Source of the DNA: Epiperipatus broadwayi
Taxonomy: Eukaryota; Onychophora; Udeonychophora; Euonychophora; Peripatidae
Length of the DNA: 64,000 nt
Assembly: GCA_028023455.1 (NCBI GenBank)
Contig: JAQFVV010006306.1
Location: 3,871,001-3,935,000, forward strand
Reading direction: 5' to 3'
The position numbers were made by a program, and so were the translations under genes. The first letter of the stretch is position 1, and every line of letters begins with the position of its first letter. Below the pieces are notes generated by a model, which saw nothing but the letters and a program-made list of their open reading frames with translations, had not been told where the DNA came from and did no database searches. Below are positions 51,768-63,825 of the stretch, one piece after another.

Positions 51768-51785
51768 TTGGTGCCGTTGACAGTA
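51768..51785 (+). promoter_or_regulatory. Primer-binding site of LTR element
   Basis: TTGGTGCCGTTGACAG begins two bases after the LTR end. TGG-TGCC at this place is the usual design for tRNA-primed minus-strand synthesis. I cannot say which tRNA. Confidence 0.55.
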
Positions 51786-54700
51786 GAAGAATCTGTAAAG
51801 AAGTTCGTCAGTGGGCTGTGTTAGAAAATGGGAAAAAACCTCACTCTTTATTGTTGTCTATAAAAATAATGCTGTGACTGAATTTCTATATAAAAATGGC
51901 ATTAAAGAATAATTCTCTAAGCGAATTAGATGAAAGTAATGCAGCAGGTTGGTGCTTTTTACGTGGGACATATAGAGAAATATATATTGATGAATAGCAT
52001 AGACAATGACAAGTTAAATGTAGCAATGCCTTTGTGGCTGTTAGGGAAGAGGTCCTGCAAATGGCGATCTGACTCTGAGAACTGAAACCTCCTGAAGAAG
52101 TATCATATCTGAAATTAAAAGAGTGCATATTTTAAACCTGCAATGTCAAAATTAATGGCATGCTGAAGGTTTAGAAATAGAAGAGAAGCACCATGCAAGG
52201 AATACCAAATTAATGACAAGCTATTAGAATCTTAGCGAAAGAATATAACTTTAATGCCAAGATGGATAACATGTTCATCGATCAATTATTGTGGGAAATG
52301 ACCATCAATAAGCTAAGGTAAGTTCTTCTGAGTGAGCCAATATTGACTTATAAATATGCAGTAGAGAAATGTATAGCTCATGGATTGGTTATATGAAATG
52401 CTGTGGAATTCCAAAATATTAAAGACGAGATAAAACTTCTAACCGTCAAAAGTTCAAATAAGGCCTGCATATGTTATTACTGTGAAGAAGAAAGGTCATT
52501 TGAAAAAAAACTGCAGGTTTAAAAATGAAAGATATCATGCTTGAAGCATAACTTGACACTTATTGTGTAATTGTTGCAATAAAGACAAAAATAATACGAG
52601 ATTACGATCAGTCTCTAAATCATAGAATGGAAGTATCAAGAAAAAAACTGACATTAAAAAAAAAAATTATGAAGTTAGATAGCAGTGCAAGATTGTCATT
52701 AACATCATAGAGTGACTGGACAAAAACAATCTGGAAGGCTAAAAGAATGTTACTCTTGAGGAAACTGATGTGGTAGTCACTGACATAATTGGAAACAGAA
52801 TAGAGATATGTGGAAAAGTAATGGTATCTATTAAGATAAAATCCTATTTTGAGAAGAAACTGGTTCAAACCATTGGTAATTCCGATTGACTAATTAAAAA
52901 TTACAATTAGAGTCAGAAGTCCAAGTTAAATGAACATAATTATTTCAAATCAAACTAGCCCAAGTAAAACATAGCCAGTCGATTTTGACCTAGAACTGGT
53001 AAAAGAGATACAAACAATTGCAGGGAGACCACGTAAGATCCCATTGATCAAAAGTAGAATAAACAATTCATGAACTGGTTAAAAGAGGTATTTTAACTCT
53101 GATAGAAGAATTATCACGGACCACTCCAGTTGGGGTTACTGAAATCAGACAAGACCGTTAGCCTATGCTCAATAAGCACATCAATAAGAGAGCTTATCCA
53201 GTACCCAGTATGCAGGAGATAATAGCATTATTACAGAAAGCAAAATTTTTTACTAAAGTTGATTTAAATTCCATATTCTATCAGATCCCCATCACGATTA
53301 GAATGGCCGAATTATTAAATATATGCAACAACCTAGGGTTGTATAAGTATAACAAATTAACCTATGTAACAATAGCATCAAATCTGTTTCAGGAAAAAAT
53401 GGATAGTTTCAGGGTATGGAAGGTATTATTCCTTACTTTGATAACAATGTTAATATGCGTATTTAAGGTTTGTGCTAAATGGGTGTGAGATTAAATTTCT
53501 TTACATGTATTTGGACTATCAACAAAATTAAGTTTCTGGGATACCAAATTTATCATAAAAGAAAGTACACTAACCCTGAAAAGGTGAATGTCAAAGACAC
53601 AGGCATTTTTTAGGCCTGCTCAATTTTTTAAAAAAAAAGCGCATGTTACTAAAAAAAGGGCAGTGATGGAAGTAAAATATAGAGTATAAAAATGCTTTTA
53701 ACTGAACTAAGAACCTATTAATTTCAAACTATTTACTTGTCCACTATCGTAATGATCAGAAATCCATCTTTACAATTGATGCCTCAGAATACAGAAGATG
53801 GGCTGTAATTATCACATTGTTATTATGACGGTGAACGTCCTGGAACATTAACAAATGCCAAAAATAAACTACAGTCACCTTGACAATACTTTTGTGGACA
53901 TGAGTTTACAATTTACACTGATCATTATCTATCTATTGATGGGTATTCTAAGAAATTTGAAGAAATTCCTGAACATGCTAGCTAAAGAATAACCCACTGG
54001 AGTAACATACTGGCAATTTATGATTTTGAACTCATTTATAAACCTGGTAAAGAAATTGGCTATGTGGACATACTATCAAGGTTATCAGATACATGCGAGT
54101 TTGAGCATAAAATTGCAGAGATCAACTACACAGACACCATATAACACATCAGGATAATCCCATAGTAGCATAAATGGAATAAAAGGGTATTGCCTATCGA
54201 ACATTAAAGAGATGGATGAAGCATAATTGGCCTAAAATTCAACCTAATTATGAAGCAAAACCTGTATGGAATGCAAGTGAAAGCTTGTCAGTGTGCAACA
54301 ATTGTATCCTAATGACAAACTGTATATTTATAAACAACTAAAGGCAGAAAACAAGTACTATCTTTATTCCATAAAGGATACCTGGGAAGAGGGAGAATAA
54401 AAAAATCATTACCATCATATATATGGTGGCCAAATATGAATCAAGAGATTGGGTAGACAATTAAACATTAGAGAAACTGCCAATCCACCACTACATTGTC
54501 ACTGAGAAAATTAGAATCTTGATTTAAGGCAACCTAATCCTGGCAAAGGAAGACCATACTTGGATTATGCTGGATGATGGAATGATTCCATTTTTCTTTT
54601 AGTTATTGGCTTGTACTCTCAATGGACACAGTAAAAAATTATTGTCAAAAGCACAAGAGTGGATTATACTACTAAAGCTTTAAATGAAATGGTCTCACAT

Positions 54701-54890
54701 CACAGATACTCTGGAACAATAGAATCTGATAATGGAACTGGTTTTATGTCTATGCAGTTTAAAGAGTTTTTTGTTAACAAAGAAATATGTCATATATTAA
54801 CACAACCATACCATCTTGAATCAAACGGCCCAGCCAAAAAACGCAACACAGCAATTAAAGACCACCTCCTATAAAAATATTAGCTAAGCT
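51786..54890 (+). pseudogene. Ty3/gypsy-type gag-pol, heavily broken
   Basis: Order gag-RT-RNase H-integrase, as in Ty3/gypsy. Gag: MALKNNSLSELDES at 51896, and a CCHC zinc knuckle near 52473-52525 split between two frames (CYYC in one, KGHLKKNCRF in the other). RT: 53165-53488 is open, with YPVPSMQEI and KVDLNSIFYQIPI; the active-site box reads YFDN rather than YxDD near 53430. RNase H end near 54000-54090: WSNILAIYDFELIYKPGKE, then VDILSRLSD. Integrase: 54659-54874 open, with SDNGTGF and PYHLESNGPAKK. The catalytic Glu of DD35E is Lys. Many other stops. Inert. Confidence 0.8.
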
Positions 54891-54956
54891 TTGACTTATA
54901 TAATGATTTGTCAACATTTCACACTTTGTATGCCTACTAAATGAATGCTAGCTGGA

Positions 54957-55140
54957 ATGCTAGTGCATTAAAAGTTTCAAACACATATTTCAGTATTAGT
55001 CCCTAATATGAACATGACTTGACGAAATGCTAATGCATTGAAAGTTTCAAACACATATTTCAGTATTAGTCCCTAATATGAACATGACTTGACGAAATGC
55101 TAATGCATTGAAAGTTTCAAGCACCTATTTCAGTGTGTGT
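54957..55140 (+). repeat. Tandem repeat, 70-bp period, inside the LTR element
   Basis: AAAGTTTCAA starts at 54971, 55041 and 55111, giving two full units and most of a third. The first two are almost identical, so the amplification is more recent than most decay in the element. Confidence 0.85.
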
Positions 55141-55676
55141 GTGCCTAATAAGAATGTGACTAAACAATACCATTTGGCAGCAAAAAATTCCAAGTTGGAG
55201 ACACTGGAATGGATAGGGCTATCCTGGCAAAAAAGTGGCTTTCCAGAGGGATAGTAAAAGTTATATCAAACCAATTAAGATTAATTCAGATTTCTTATAG
55301 AAACCAAATGAGAAGACATGCTAATCATTTGAAAATTCATCAGAGAGAACATCAATAGAAAATTTACATTTGATGGAGAGAGAATTCTACTAAAAGAAGA
55401 TGAATACACAAACACATTAGGAGAGTGACGAGATAAAGAATCGTCAAACATATAAAATTGATTTATCTGAAGTGAATAATATCTAGCGAGTCCAAAATTA
55501 TACCAATGGGGGAACCTAAAACCCTAAAACAATCGCAATAAGAAGAGGGAGGGAAAGGCTCAAGATGAATAGGTCTATACCCCATCATGTCAGAGACTAT
55601 CAACAATTGCTAAGGGTACAGGATTATATTTGTGACTAAAAAGATAAATTTTCTAGAATGAGGAGAAGTATTGGAC

Positions 55677-56210
55677 TGTCTTTAACAGTTTTATAATGCA
55701 GTGTGTACATATGGATATGTATACATTTATATACTTAGTCAATTGTAAAATAAAGATATTTTATTTAATACAATTACAATCAGACAACATATGAATAAAT
55801 TTACCATTCATTAATTACACTCTAGAAAATTTACATATCATATGCATGCATTAATAAAATTAATGTATGCTAAAATATTCAGATTAATGCAGAAACTGAA
55901 CTAATATAAAAGCGGCAGGTAATCTAACAAAGTGTGTATGTGTGTAAAAAAGATATTAGGTCAAAATAACACACATAAACGTGTTTTCTAAATGTGCATG
56001 TACTTATACATACACCATGAAAGATAATTATATAATTTTAATTTTTAAAATTAACACTTTATTTTTCATTAACTTAACGTTTCCATACGTATATTAATTT
56101 GTTAGGAGTGAATAAACTCTTTCTAAAGTTTTATTTGTGTTAATAGTTCTTTATTCCAAATATATTGATATGACCTGGCTGGTATAATACCCCCAGGCAG
56201 GAATAGAGCA
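55677..56210 (+). repeat. 3' LTR of gypsy-type element, shortened
   Basis: Preceded by a purine-rich AATGAGGAGAAG (polypurine tract). It begins like the 5' LTR (TATAATGCAGTGTGTAC, CAGACAACATATGAATAAAT) and ends TACCCCCAGGCAG..AGAGCA-like text, but is only about 534 bp: the middle of the 5' LTR (roughly 50800-51640) is replaced by a short, different stretch. It contains ATATAAAAGCGG at about 55906. Confidence 0.68.
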
Positions 56211-57718
56211 ACTACATTATATATATATTTTTGTAATTTAAGTAAGTTGATCAAAGGTATGATATTTTTGTAAACTTTCTTACTTTCAATATACTATTTT
56301 TTTTTTTTAAACAATCACTAATTATAGCCAATCTGTTTTGTAAAATCAAAAGACTTTTCATAATATATAAAATCTAAACACATAGGAAGTTTATATTCAT
56401 TACATTTTTAATTATTTCTTTTACTGCATTATAGATGTTTCATGATACACGATATGTATCTAAATCCTATTAGTTATATTGGCTGAGCCAAATTCAGCTT
56501 TCTATTTTTTCTTCGTAAAATTTTAATAAAATTTTTTTTAGAAAAAATATACAATTCCTAAATTTTTTTCGAGCAATTTATATATATATATAATAACAAT
56601 ATAAATACATTACTTCAATTTTTGGAAATATACTTTCCTATTAAATATTATAAAGATAAAAAAATAAAATATTGCCACTAACTTTAATTATTTCAATTGC
56701 TATATGATTTTCATCAAAAGATTGTCCATTTTTTCTTCAGGCAGTGCATATTTCACTTCACTTCCAATGTCAGTATATATAAAATTTCATTTATGCCCAC
56801 TGAATTTATTTCCTTATCAGTAATTTCATTAGGAAAGTAATTATTGTTGGATAAAAAGTAGAACTTATCTCCTTTCTATCAGCAATTATAACATTCCACC
56901 TGATTCATTCAAGTCGAAATGTGCTAATTTCCTTTATGAGAAGGTTTTACAGTTACATTATTTTTTTTTATAAAAGTGATAATTTTCAGTTTATGGCTGA
57001 AGATATTTTACAAATGTCATTAAATTTTGTAAAACTTTTAGTTTATGTTTAGAAAACATTTTATTACAGGAAATACTATACGACACTAAAATTTCAAAAT
57101 AGATAAAACGGATAAAGAACATAATATATGTGCTTTAATGTAATCCGAAGAAACATTATTAATAAATATGACTGCACACACGATTCCCAGATGAAAAAGT
57201 AACAGCCGCTATATCATAAAATTTTACAAAATTTATGAATTTTACCGTTTTTATTTTTTTATATTTTCATTTTTTTGGAATAGTTATAATTGATGTATAT
57301 TGATACAGCGCATATTACGACTTCACTGTGTTCTAGTTTCAATGATATATAATCATTTCAACTTACTGTTAATTTTTTTTATTGGGGGAAATATAGGATA
57401 ACTAAAGAATACAATAATTTATTTTATATATTTAAGCAGACATGATTCATAATAGCCGTGTGTTAGAATTGTGAGGATATTGACTTAATTTGTTTTAAAA
57501 GAACTTAGCATCTCTCAGTAATCTCAGTTGTTTTTTTTGTTTAAATATACGATCTATTAAATAAATATAGCTAAAATTAATAAATTATAGTCTCTATTTT
57601 ATTTCCTTAATACTATTTTATATATGTATAATTATTTTGTTTTGTTTTTTATTGCAAAAATTCTTCCAATGTGACTTTTTATTTTGTTATTTTTAAATCT
57701 TTACAATAATAGATTGTA

Positions 57719-58217
57719 TGTAAATAAATCAATTATTTTATATAGCGTGATGTTTTTTATAAACGATAATATTTAAACAGCATTAAACTATTGCACATGT
57801 GCTTTGGATTTTAAATATAAAATGAATGAATACTAACACTTCAACCACATGATAAAGTCTTTGGAAAAGATAGAATGGCCATCTTGTTTATAAAAAACAT
57901 CACGCTATATAAAATAATTGACTTATTTACATACATTTAATTTCAAATAAGAATGACGTATCGTAAATTCTAATAAATTTCACCAGCGACATTCATTCAA
58001 GCATGTAAAAGTAATTTAAAGTGATTATTTAACAACTTCACGCTTTCACTTTCAAACACTTAAGATTCGCCCATACAAAAGCGTTTGGGTTCGAAAAGAT
58101 AGATGGCCATTCTATCTTTTCCAAAGACTTTATCATGTGGTTGAAGTGTTAGTATTCATTCATTTTATATTTAAAATCCAAAGCGGATGTGCAACAGTTT
58201 AATGCTGTTTAAATATT
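57719..58217. mobile_element. Element with two interleaved inverted repeats and 14-bp direct flanks
   Basis: Arm A (57719-57764) is inverted at 57886-57932 (TATAGCGTGATG / CATCACGCTATA). Arm B (57768-57884, 117 bp) is inverted almost perfectly at 58101-58217 (TTTAAACAGCATTAAACT, AACCACATGATAAAGTC, GATAGAATGGCCATCT). Order is A-B-A'-spacer-B', so the two hairpins cannot form together. AATAATAGATTGTA flanks the whole at 57705-57718 and 58218-58231. Within B' a further hairpin GAAAAGATAGA-TGGCCAT-TCTATCTTTTC occurs. No coding text. Confidence 0.8.
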
Positions 58218-58360
58218 AATAATAGATTGTAGTAATTGTTTAGATTATAAAAATTAATATCTACTTTTCTATCTTCTATTATTAATGCTTGTGCTTTAAT
58301 TTTGTAAGTAGACATTATTCCTATTCAATGCTTTCTCTAGACACAAATTAATATATTCAG

Positions 58361-58737
58361 CATTCAATTTGATATATGCTCATAAACTGTATCTTCGGCA
58401 TTCAATTTGATATATGCTCATAAATTGTATCTTTGGCATTCAATTTGATATACGCTCATAAATTGTATCTTCGGCATTCAATTTGATATAAACTCATAAA
58501 TTGTATCATCGGCATTCAATTTGATATACGCTCATAAATTGTATCTTCGGCATTCAATTTGATATACGCTCATAAATTGTATCTTCGGCATTCAATTTGA
58601 TATACGCTCATAAATTGTATCTTTGGCATTCAATTTGATATACCCTCATAAAATGTATCTTCCACATTCAATTTGATTTTTGCTCATAAATTGTATCATC
58701 GGCATTTAATTTGATATATGCTCATAAATTGTATCTT
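58361..58737. repeat. Minisatellite, 38-bp unit, ten copies
   Basis: CATTCAATTTGATATA begins every 38 bases from 58361 to 58703 and is followed by a CTCATAAATTGTATCTTCGG-type half. Units differ by one to five bases; the central ones are nearly identical. Confidence 0.93.
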
Positions 58738-59133
58738 ATAAAAATGGTTGAATACAAACATATTGCTATTTCATCTTTTACTTAATATATATATTTTATA
58801 AAGATGCATGAGTTTTAATTTAAAAAAAAAATTAATGTTAAGTCATAAAACTGATAAATTCATTGATACATTAAAAAAAAATTAATTGCACGATTATGAA
58901 ACATACTGCGATTAGTTTCCTTTTATTTAAAATCAACTTAGGTCAGTTTAACTTTATCCATTTATTCCGTGGGCATTGTATTCTATCTTGACTTAGCTTA
59001 AATTATTTTTGCACATGATTTAGAGCTCGTATTTCTGAATCATCATTTAATTCCTATTAAAATAATTATTTGGTATGATTTTTGACATTTTTTTTAAAAA
59101 CAACTATAATTTGTATTACTACACAAAAGTCTA

Positions 59134-59400
<267 letters not shown>

Positions 59401-59938
59401 TTAATTTCAATTAATATGAACATTTTGTTTTTGTTTGTTTACTAATATATATAAACAACAAAGAAAAAAAAAACAAATGCCTTGTTACTAAGAAGATCAT
59501 ATAATATTCAAGCATCGGAAGTGTGAGAGTTGAGCTCTTTAGCTTTCAACCACTGCAATAAATCATCCAATAACTTCCTCCTATACAGCAATCATATTTA
59601 AATAAATGTGTTAAAAATTTAAGCCAAATTACCCATAATTTTAAAAGTTTTATGTATTAAAAGAAACTTGCAGTAGTACCCTTCATTTATATTACACATC
59701 TATTAAACTATCATTATGAAAATCTTCAACTGTTTTAACATTTTTTTTTTAAAAAATAATAAAAAAAAAGAAATACTGCAATTGTTAATCTATATAGTAA
59801 ATAAAAATTTCAAGGCATTTAATTAGAGACAATTGCATTAAGTATGAAAAGTTCCAGAACTCATTATCACCTCCCTTTTACTCCATCAAAATTCTCCAAC
59901 AAATGAGCTATTATAGGCTAATGAGAAAACTTGTTTAG

Positions 59939-60570
59939 TGTTATAGTCCTTCCTTCTCTCAGAAGTGGACTATACCAGATGCCTCCTTATCTGATTGGAT
60001 TAAGCATTGTTTGCCACAGGCCAATAGCCTGATGTATAGATAAAACATAGCCAATGATTATTACAGGCCAATAAGCAACGACGCTGGCTGAATCCGAAGG
60101 TTTTCAATAAGGTCAGGGATCTGCTATAAATAGACAGCCTTTTGTGAGAATCAGGGTAGAATGTCTGTCTAACCTGAAAGACTGTTCGCGTTCTCCCAGG
60201 GAAACTCTGCTAACATAAACAGCAGCAAGTATTACTATTGATAACACTACGCTATTTAGTCTATGCAGCTAGGCAAGTCCCACAGAGCCCGGACGCTGCT
60301 AAGACTACTGTTGGCTCGAGGCAAGTTGTTTTGTGCAGCTGGAAGAGCCATACATCCTACCCGTGAAGCAAGCTATCAGGTATAACTAGAAGTGGTAGGC
60401 AGAACCCAGAGTTTATGTTAAGCTACAATATTCAACATTATAAATATTCTCTTGTATATATACTGTATATTGTACTATGTATATTTGTAGATATAATAAA
60501 TATATTAATTGTAATACTTGTCAGTATTATTTTCTGTAGGTTGGGTCTGTAATCCAGACCAAACATAACA
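59939..60570. mobile_element. Solo LTR with 5-bp target duplication
   Basis: Begins TGTTATAGTCC and ends CCAAACATAACA, so the termini are inverted (TGTTAT/ATAACA). TTTAG flanks it on both sides (59934-59938 and 60571-60575). Inside are a TATA box (CTATAAATAGA at 60124), a GC-richer stretch after it, and AATAAA at 60495-60500 about 45 bases before a TGT-rich part, in plus orientation. No second LTR or internal region is present, so it is the product of LTR-LTR recombination. It is unrelated to the LTRs at 50.6-56.2 kb. Confidence 0.85.
60125..60132 (+). promoter_or_regulatory. TATA box of the solo LTR
   Basis: TATAAATA with GC-richer sequence downstream inside the solo LTR. It would direct plus-strand transcription, antisense to TTBK, upstream of the first visible exon. 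Confidence 0.5.
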
Positions 60571-60575
60571 TTTAG

Positions 60576-61397
60576 CTTCAGGGATTATCAGCTAATAATA
60601 ATTGCTATTTTCTTAGCAATACCAAAAGCTAAAAGTTATCTGTGATTATATGGATGTAATCTAATTTCTATTCTTTATTATAATAACAATCCATAAAAAT
60701 ACTTAATTTAATATATATACCCATGTGCTATTTATATTTTAAAAATGTGTATCACTTTTGCTGAGAAAGATATTTGGTCTCTGCCTATTATAATAATTCT
60801 AGATGTTGATTCCCACAGTATTATTTGAAAATATAGATTTGATAGTATAAATATAACAATATTCCACTAACTGAATACTGATTAATAATTATCACTTACA
60901 TGAAGCTGCCAATTATCATCAAATCTGAAAAAAGGTATTAAGGATACTTCTCTTAATCACTGCTATATCAGCACAAACTATGTCTTTTCCTGTCCCCTGA
61001 CGAAATCTTCAAAAACAGTTTATATTAAGAATATTAAGCATAAAGGTTTACTAGATGCTGAAAAAAATATGTGAAAGGCTTCAGGAATTTTTTTTATATC
61101 TTTATGAATTAAAGGCAGTAAAATATTTATCAGGTAATCTGTCCCAAATGGTGACCTAGAAATATAATTTTAAAACTCCATTAAAAGTCTTCTTCATTAC
61201 CTTAATGAAATTGATGTCTCTAATGATAAAGAATACAGTTAAACTTTCAAACAAACAAAAAAAACAACAACTATCAACTAAAGAAAATTCTCATTTGGAA
61301 ACATTAATTACTTATTACACTCCAATAATCTGTTATATCCAATGACTCTTGGCATACATCTTCGCCTCACAGTGAAGTAATCAATTTCAAATAAAAG
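60576..61397. other. AT-rich stretch, no feature recognised
   Basis: I searched the minus strand here and up to 64000 for the missing TTBK N-lobe exons (glycine loop, ALK-E, MEVAVL-like text) and found none. Confidence 0.4.
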
Positions 61398-61410
61398 TGA
61401 TGTTTCTATA

Positions 61411-61803
61411 AGATGTGATATGTTGGACTATTTCCATCATTTATGAGTGAATGTTGAATGTATAGAAAATTTTAAACTTTATTTAAACTTTTCAAATACA
61501 AACAACTTGTTAATAATAGCACACAAATAGACAATAAGGTTAATAATTACACAACGTTTCGAGTAGTATTATTCTCCACTCTTCTTCAAGTGTTGCTGGC
61601 CTATATGCACAGTGACAATAATACTACTCGAAATGTTGTGTAATTACTAACCTGTATTGTCTATTTATGTGTTATTACTAACAAGTTGTTTATATTTGGA
61701 AAGTTTAAAATTTTCTATACATTCAACATTCACTCATAAATGATGGAAATAGTCCAACATATCACATCTTATAATATACCATCATTACAAACCTTCAGAC
61801 AAA
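61411..61803. mobile_element. Head-to-head doublet of Penelope-like 3' ends with 13-bp target duplication
   Basis: Left arm (61411-61574, minus sense) and right arm (61617-61769, plus sense) are near-identical inverted copies. In each, reading outward, TACTCGAAACGTTGTG-like text is followed by TGTGTTATTACTAAC, ACATTCAACATTCA and TAAATGATGGAAATAG. The same order closes the element at 38940-40485. TGATGTTTCTATA flanks the doublet at 61398-61410 and 61804-61816. One insertion event therefore carried both arms. Confidence 0.72.
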
Positions 61804-61816
61804 TGATGTTTCTATA

Positions 61817-63190
61817 ATTTTGTATAAAAAAGTAATAATAGCAATCTCAAATACAATGCAAAAAACATTATAGTCTAATTATTGTATTTGATCTCGTCTT
61901 TTTAAGCTACAGATCATCAGACAGAATTTGCTGCTACTATGTCCTGGTCAAAATAATGCATGGTGAAATAGAATTCAAGATAGGTCTTATTGATCCAACA
62001 TTCTCTTGTAAAAAACAACAACAATCCACTTAAGTAATCAAATAAACTAAATCATCACTCTGCAATATGAATCTTCCACGTGGAAGTCTTTTCATTAACT
62101 ACTCACTATGATCTTCTTGAAATCTTCAGCCATAAATTTAAACATGGTAATGATTTTAATCTATCTCATTAAATCATCTTTTTTCCCAGAGCAAGAAGAC
62201 TTTTTGCTAAAAAATGAAAATCATTCCTATTGCTCTCAAAGCCATTGATAAAATATGCTAACAGGAAACTGAAGACCAGCTTTTAAAAACCTAATAAAAC
62301 CTAAACCCTTTTATTGTCTTAAAGTTACACTTGACCACATCTGATCTTATGGAACACTAAAGTGGATGTTATAAATAAATTCAATAATGTGGATTGTGAG
62401 ACATTTAGACTTCTATCTAGCATTATATACTATCATGCAGCCTGATATAATCATCTTACTATTAAAATCAGAAAAATTTTAGGTTTTGAAGTTTTTGTCA
62501 ACGCTCTCTCTGTTTAGGACTGCTATGTAGCAGAGAGTGAGCACACACTGCTACTAGCACTTCTAAACATCAGAAAAGAAATACCCGGTACAAAATATTT
62601 AAATGATTCTATATTGAGCTATTATGTTATCACCTACAGAACACCTAATGCCCAAGATTTTATTTTTTTACAAGATAATTCACATATATGACTTCAAATG
62701 AAACAAACATAAAGATGTGGCAAATTATCTTTTAGATTAACGCTAAAATCAGTAGCAAATTTCACATGACAAGCATAGAATATCTTTGTTCTATTGTAAT
62801 TAAATACTCTATTAAATTAGGCAAACGCTGCTATCTTACATCTTGCAGCAACATGATAAAATATTTAAAAGCTATTTCTTTCTTACTATCCCATGGATTG
62901 AATAACTCTTTAGTTCTCATATTTTGAACTCAAATTAGCATCTACTAAAAAAAACCAAAATGTTTATGGCACAGCTGATGATCTATGAGATAAGATTTAA
63001 TAATATACTTTATTCCATAATACACATTTTGTAGAAATTAAAAAATGATTGTTTTATTCACATAATTTGAGTTATCAACATCACATATTTTTTCAGAATT
63101 GCTATCTCATTTATACTTTAATTATATTAAAACACTATTATAATTTATATAAGGGCTAAGAATGCTGAGTAAGAAAAGCTTAAAAATAAA
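61817..63190. other. AT-rich stretch, no feature recognised
   Basis: No protein-like frame on either strand and no repeat family seen elsewhere in the window. If TTBK continues upstream this is intronic. Confidence 0.4.
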
Positions 63191-63730
63191 AGCTGTTCAG
63201 AATAATAGAATAAAACTTTTATTTCGATATCTTAATCCTGATATCATACCCAATATGAGTATATATCTGGATTAAAATATCGAAAGCTGCTCAGAATAAT
63301 AGAATAAAACTTATTTTGATATCTTAATCCTGATATCATACCCAATATGAGTATGATGTCTGGATTAAGATATCGAAAGCTACTCAGAATAATAGAATAA
63401 GACTTTTATTTCGATATCTTAATCCTGATATCATAATATGAGGATGATATCTGGATTAAGATATCTAAAGCTGCTCAGAATAATAGAATAAAGCTTTATA
63501 TCTTAATCCTGATATCATACCCAATATGAGTGTGATATCTGGATTAAGATATCGAAAGCTGCTCAGAATAATAGAATAAAACTTTTATTTTGATATCTTA
63601 ATCCTGATATCATACCCAATATGAGTATGATATCTGGATTTCGATATCTTAATCCTTATATAACTAATATGAGTATGATATCTGGATTAAGATATCGAAA
63701 TTTACTCAGAATATAATAATACTTTTATTT
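63191..63730. repeat. Tandem repeat of about 93 bp, each unit an inverted repeat
   Basis: AGCT(G/A)CTCAGAATAATAG starts at 63191, 63285, 63378, 63469 and 63557, with a partial unit to about 63730 (periods 94, 93, 91, 88). Every unit contains GATATCTTAATCCTGATATC and, about 20 bases on, its inverse ATATCTGGATTAAGATATC, so each can form a long hairpin. Confidence 0.9.
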
Positions 63731-63759
63731 TAAGTTTTTCTTAGTCAGCGATTCTAGCG

Positions 63760-63825
63760 TTTATATCAATTGCAATTGTATAGGAAATTTTAATTCAATT
63801 GCAATTGTATAGGAAATTTTAATCA
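63760..63825. repeat. Short tandem duplication
   Basis: TCAATTGCAATTGTATAGGA followed by AATTTTAAT occurs twice with a 32-bp period. CAATTGCAATTG is itself palindromic. Confidence 0.75.

Noticed and set aside
58361-58737. CRISPR-like array
   Set aside because: Regular 38-bp units but no unique spacers; it is a simple minisatellite in an animal genome.
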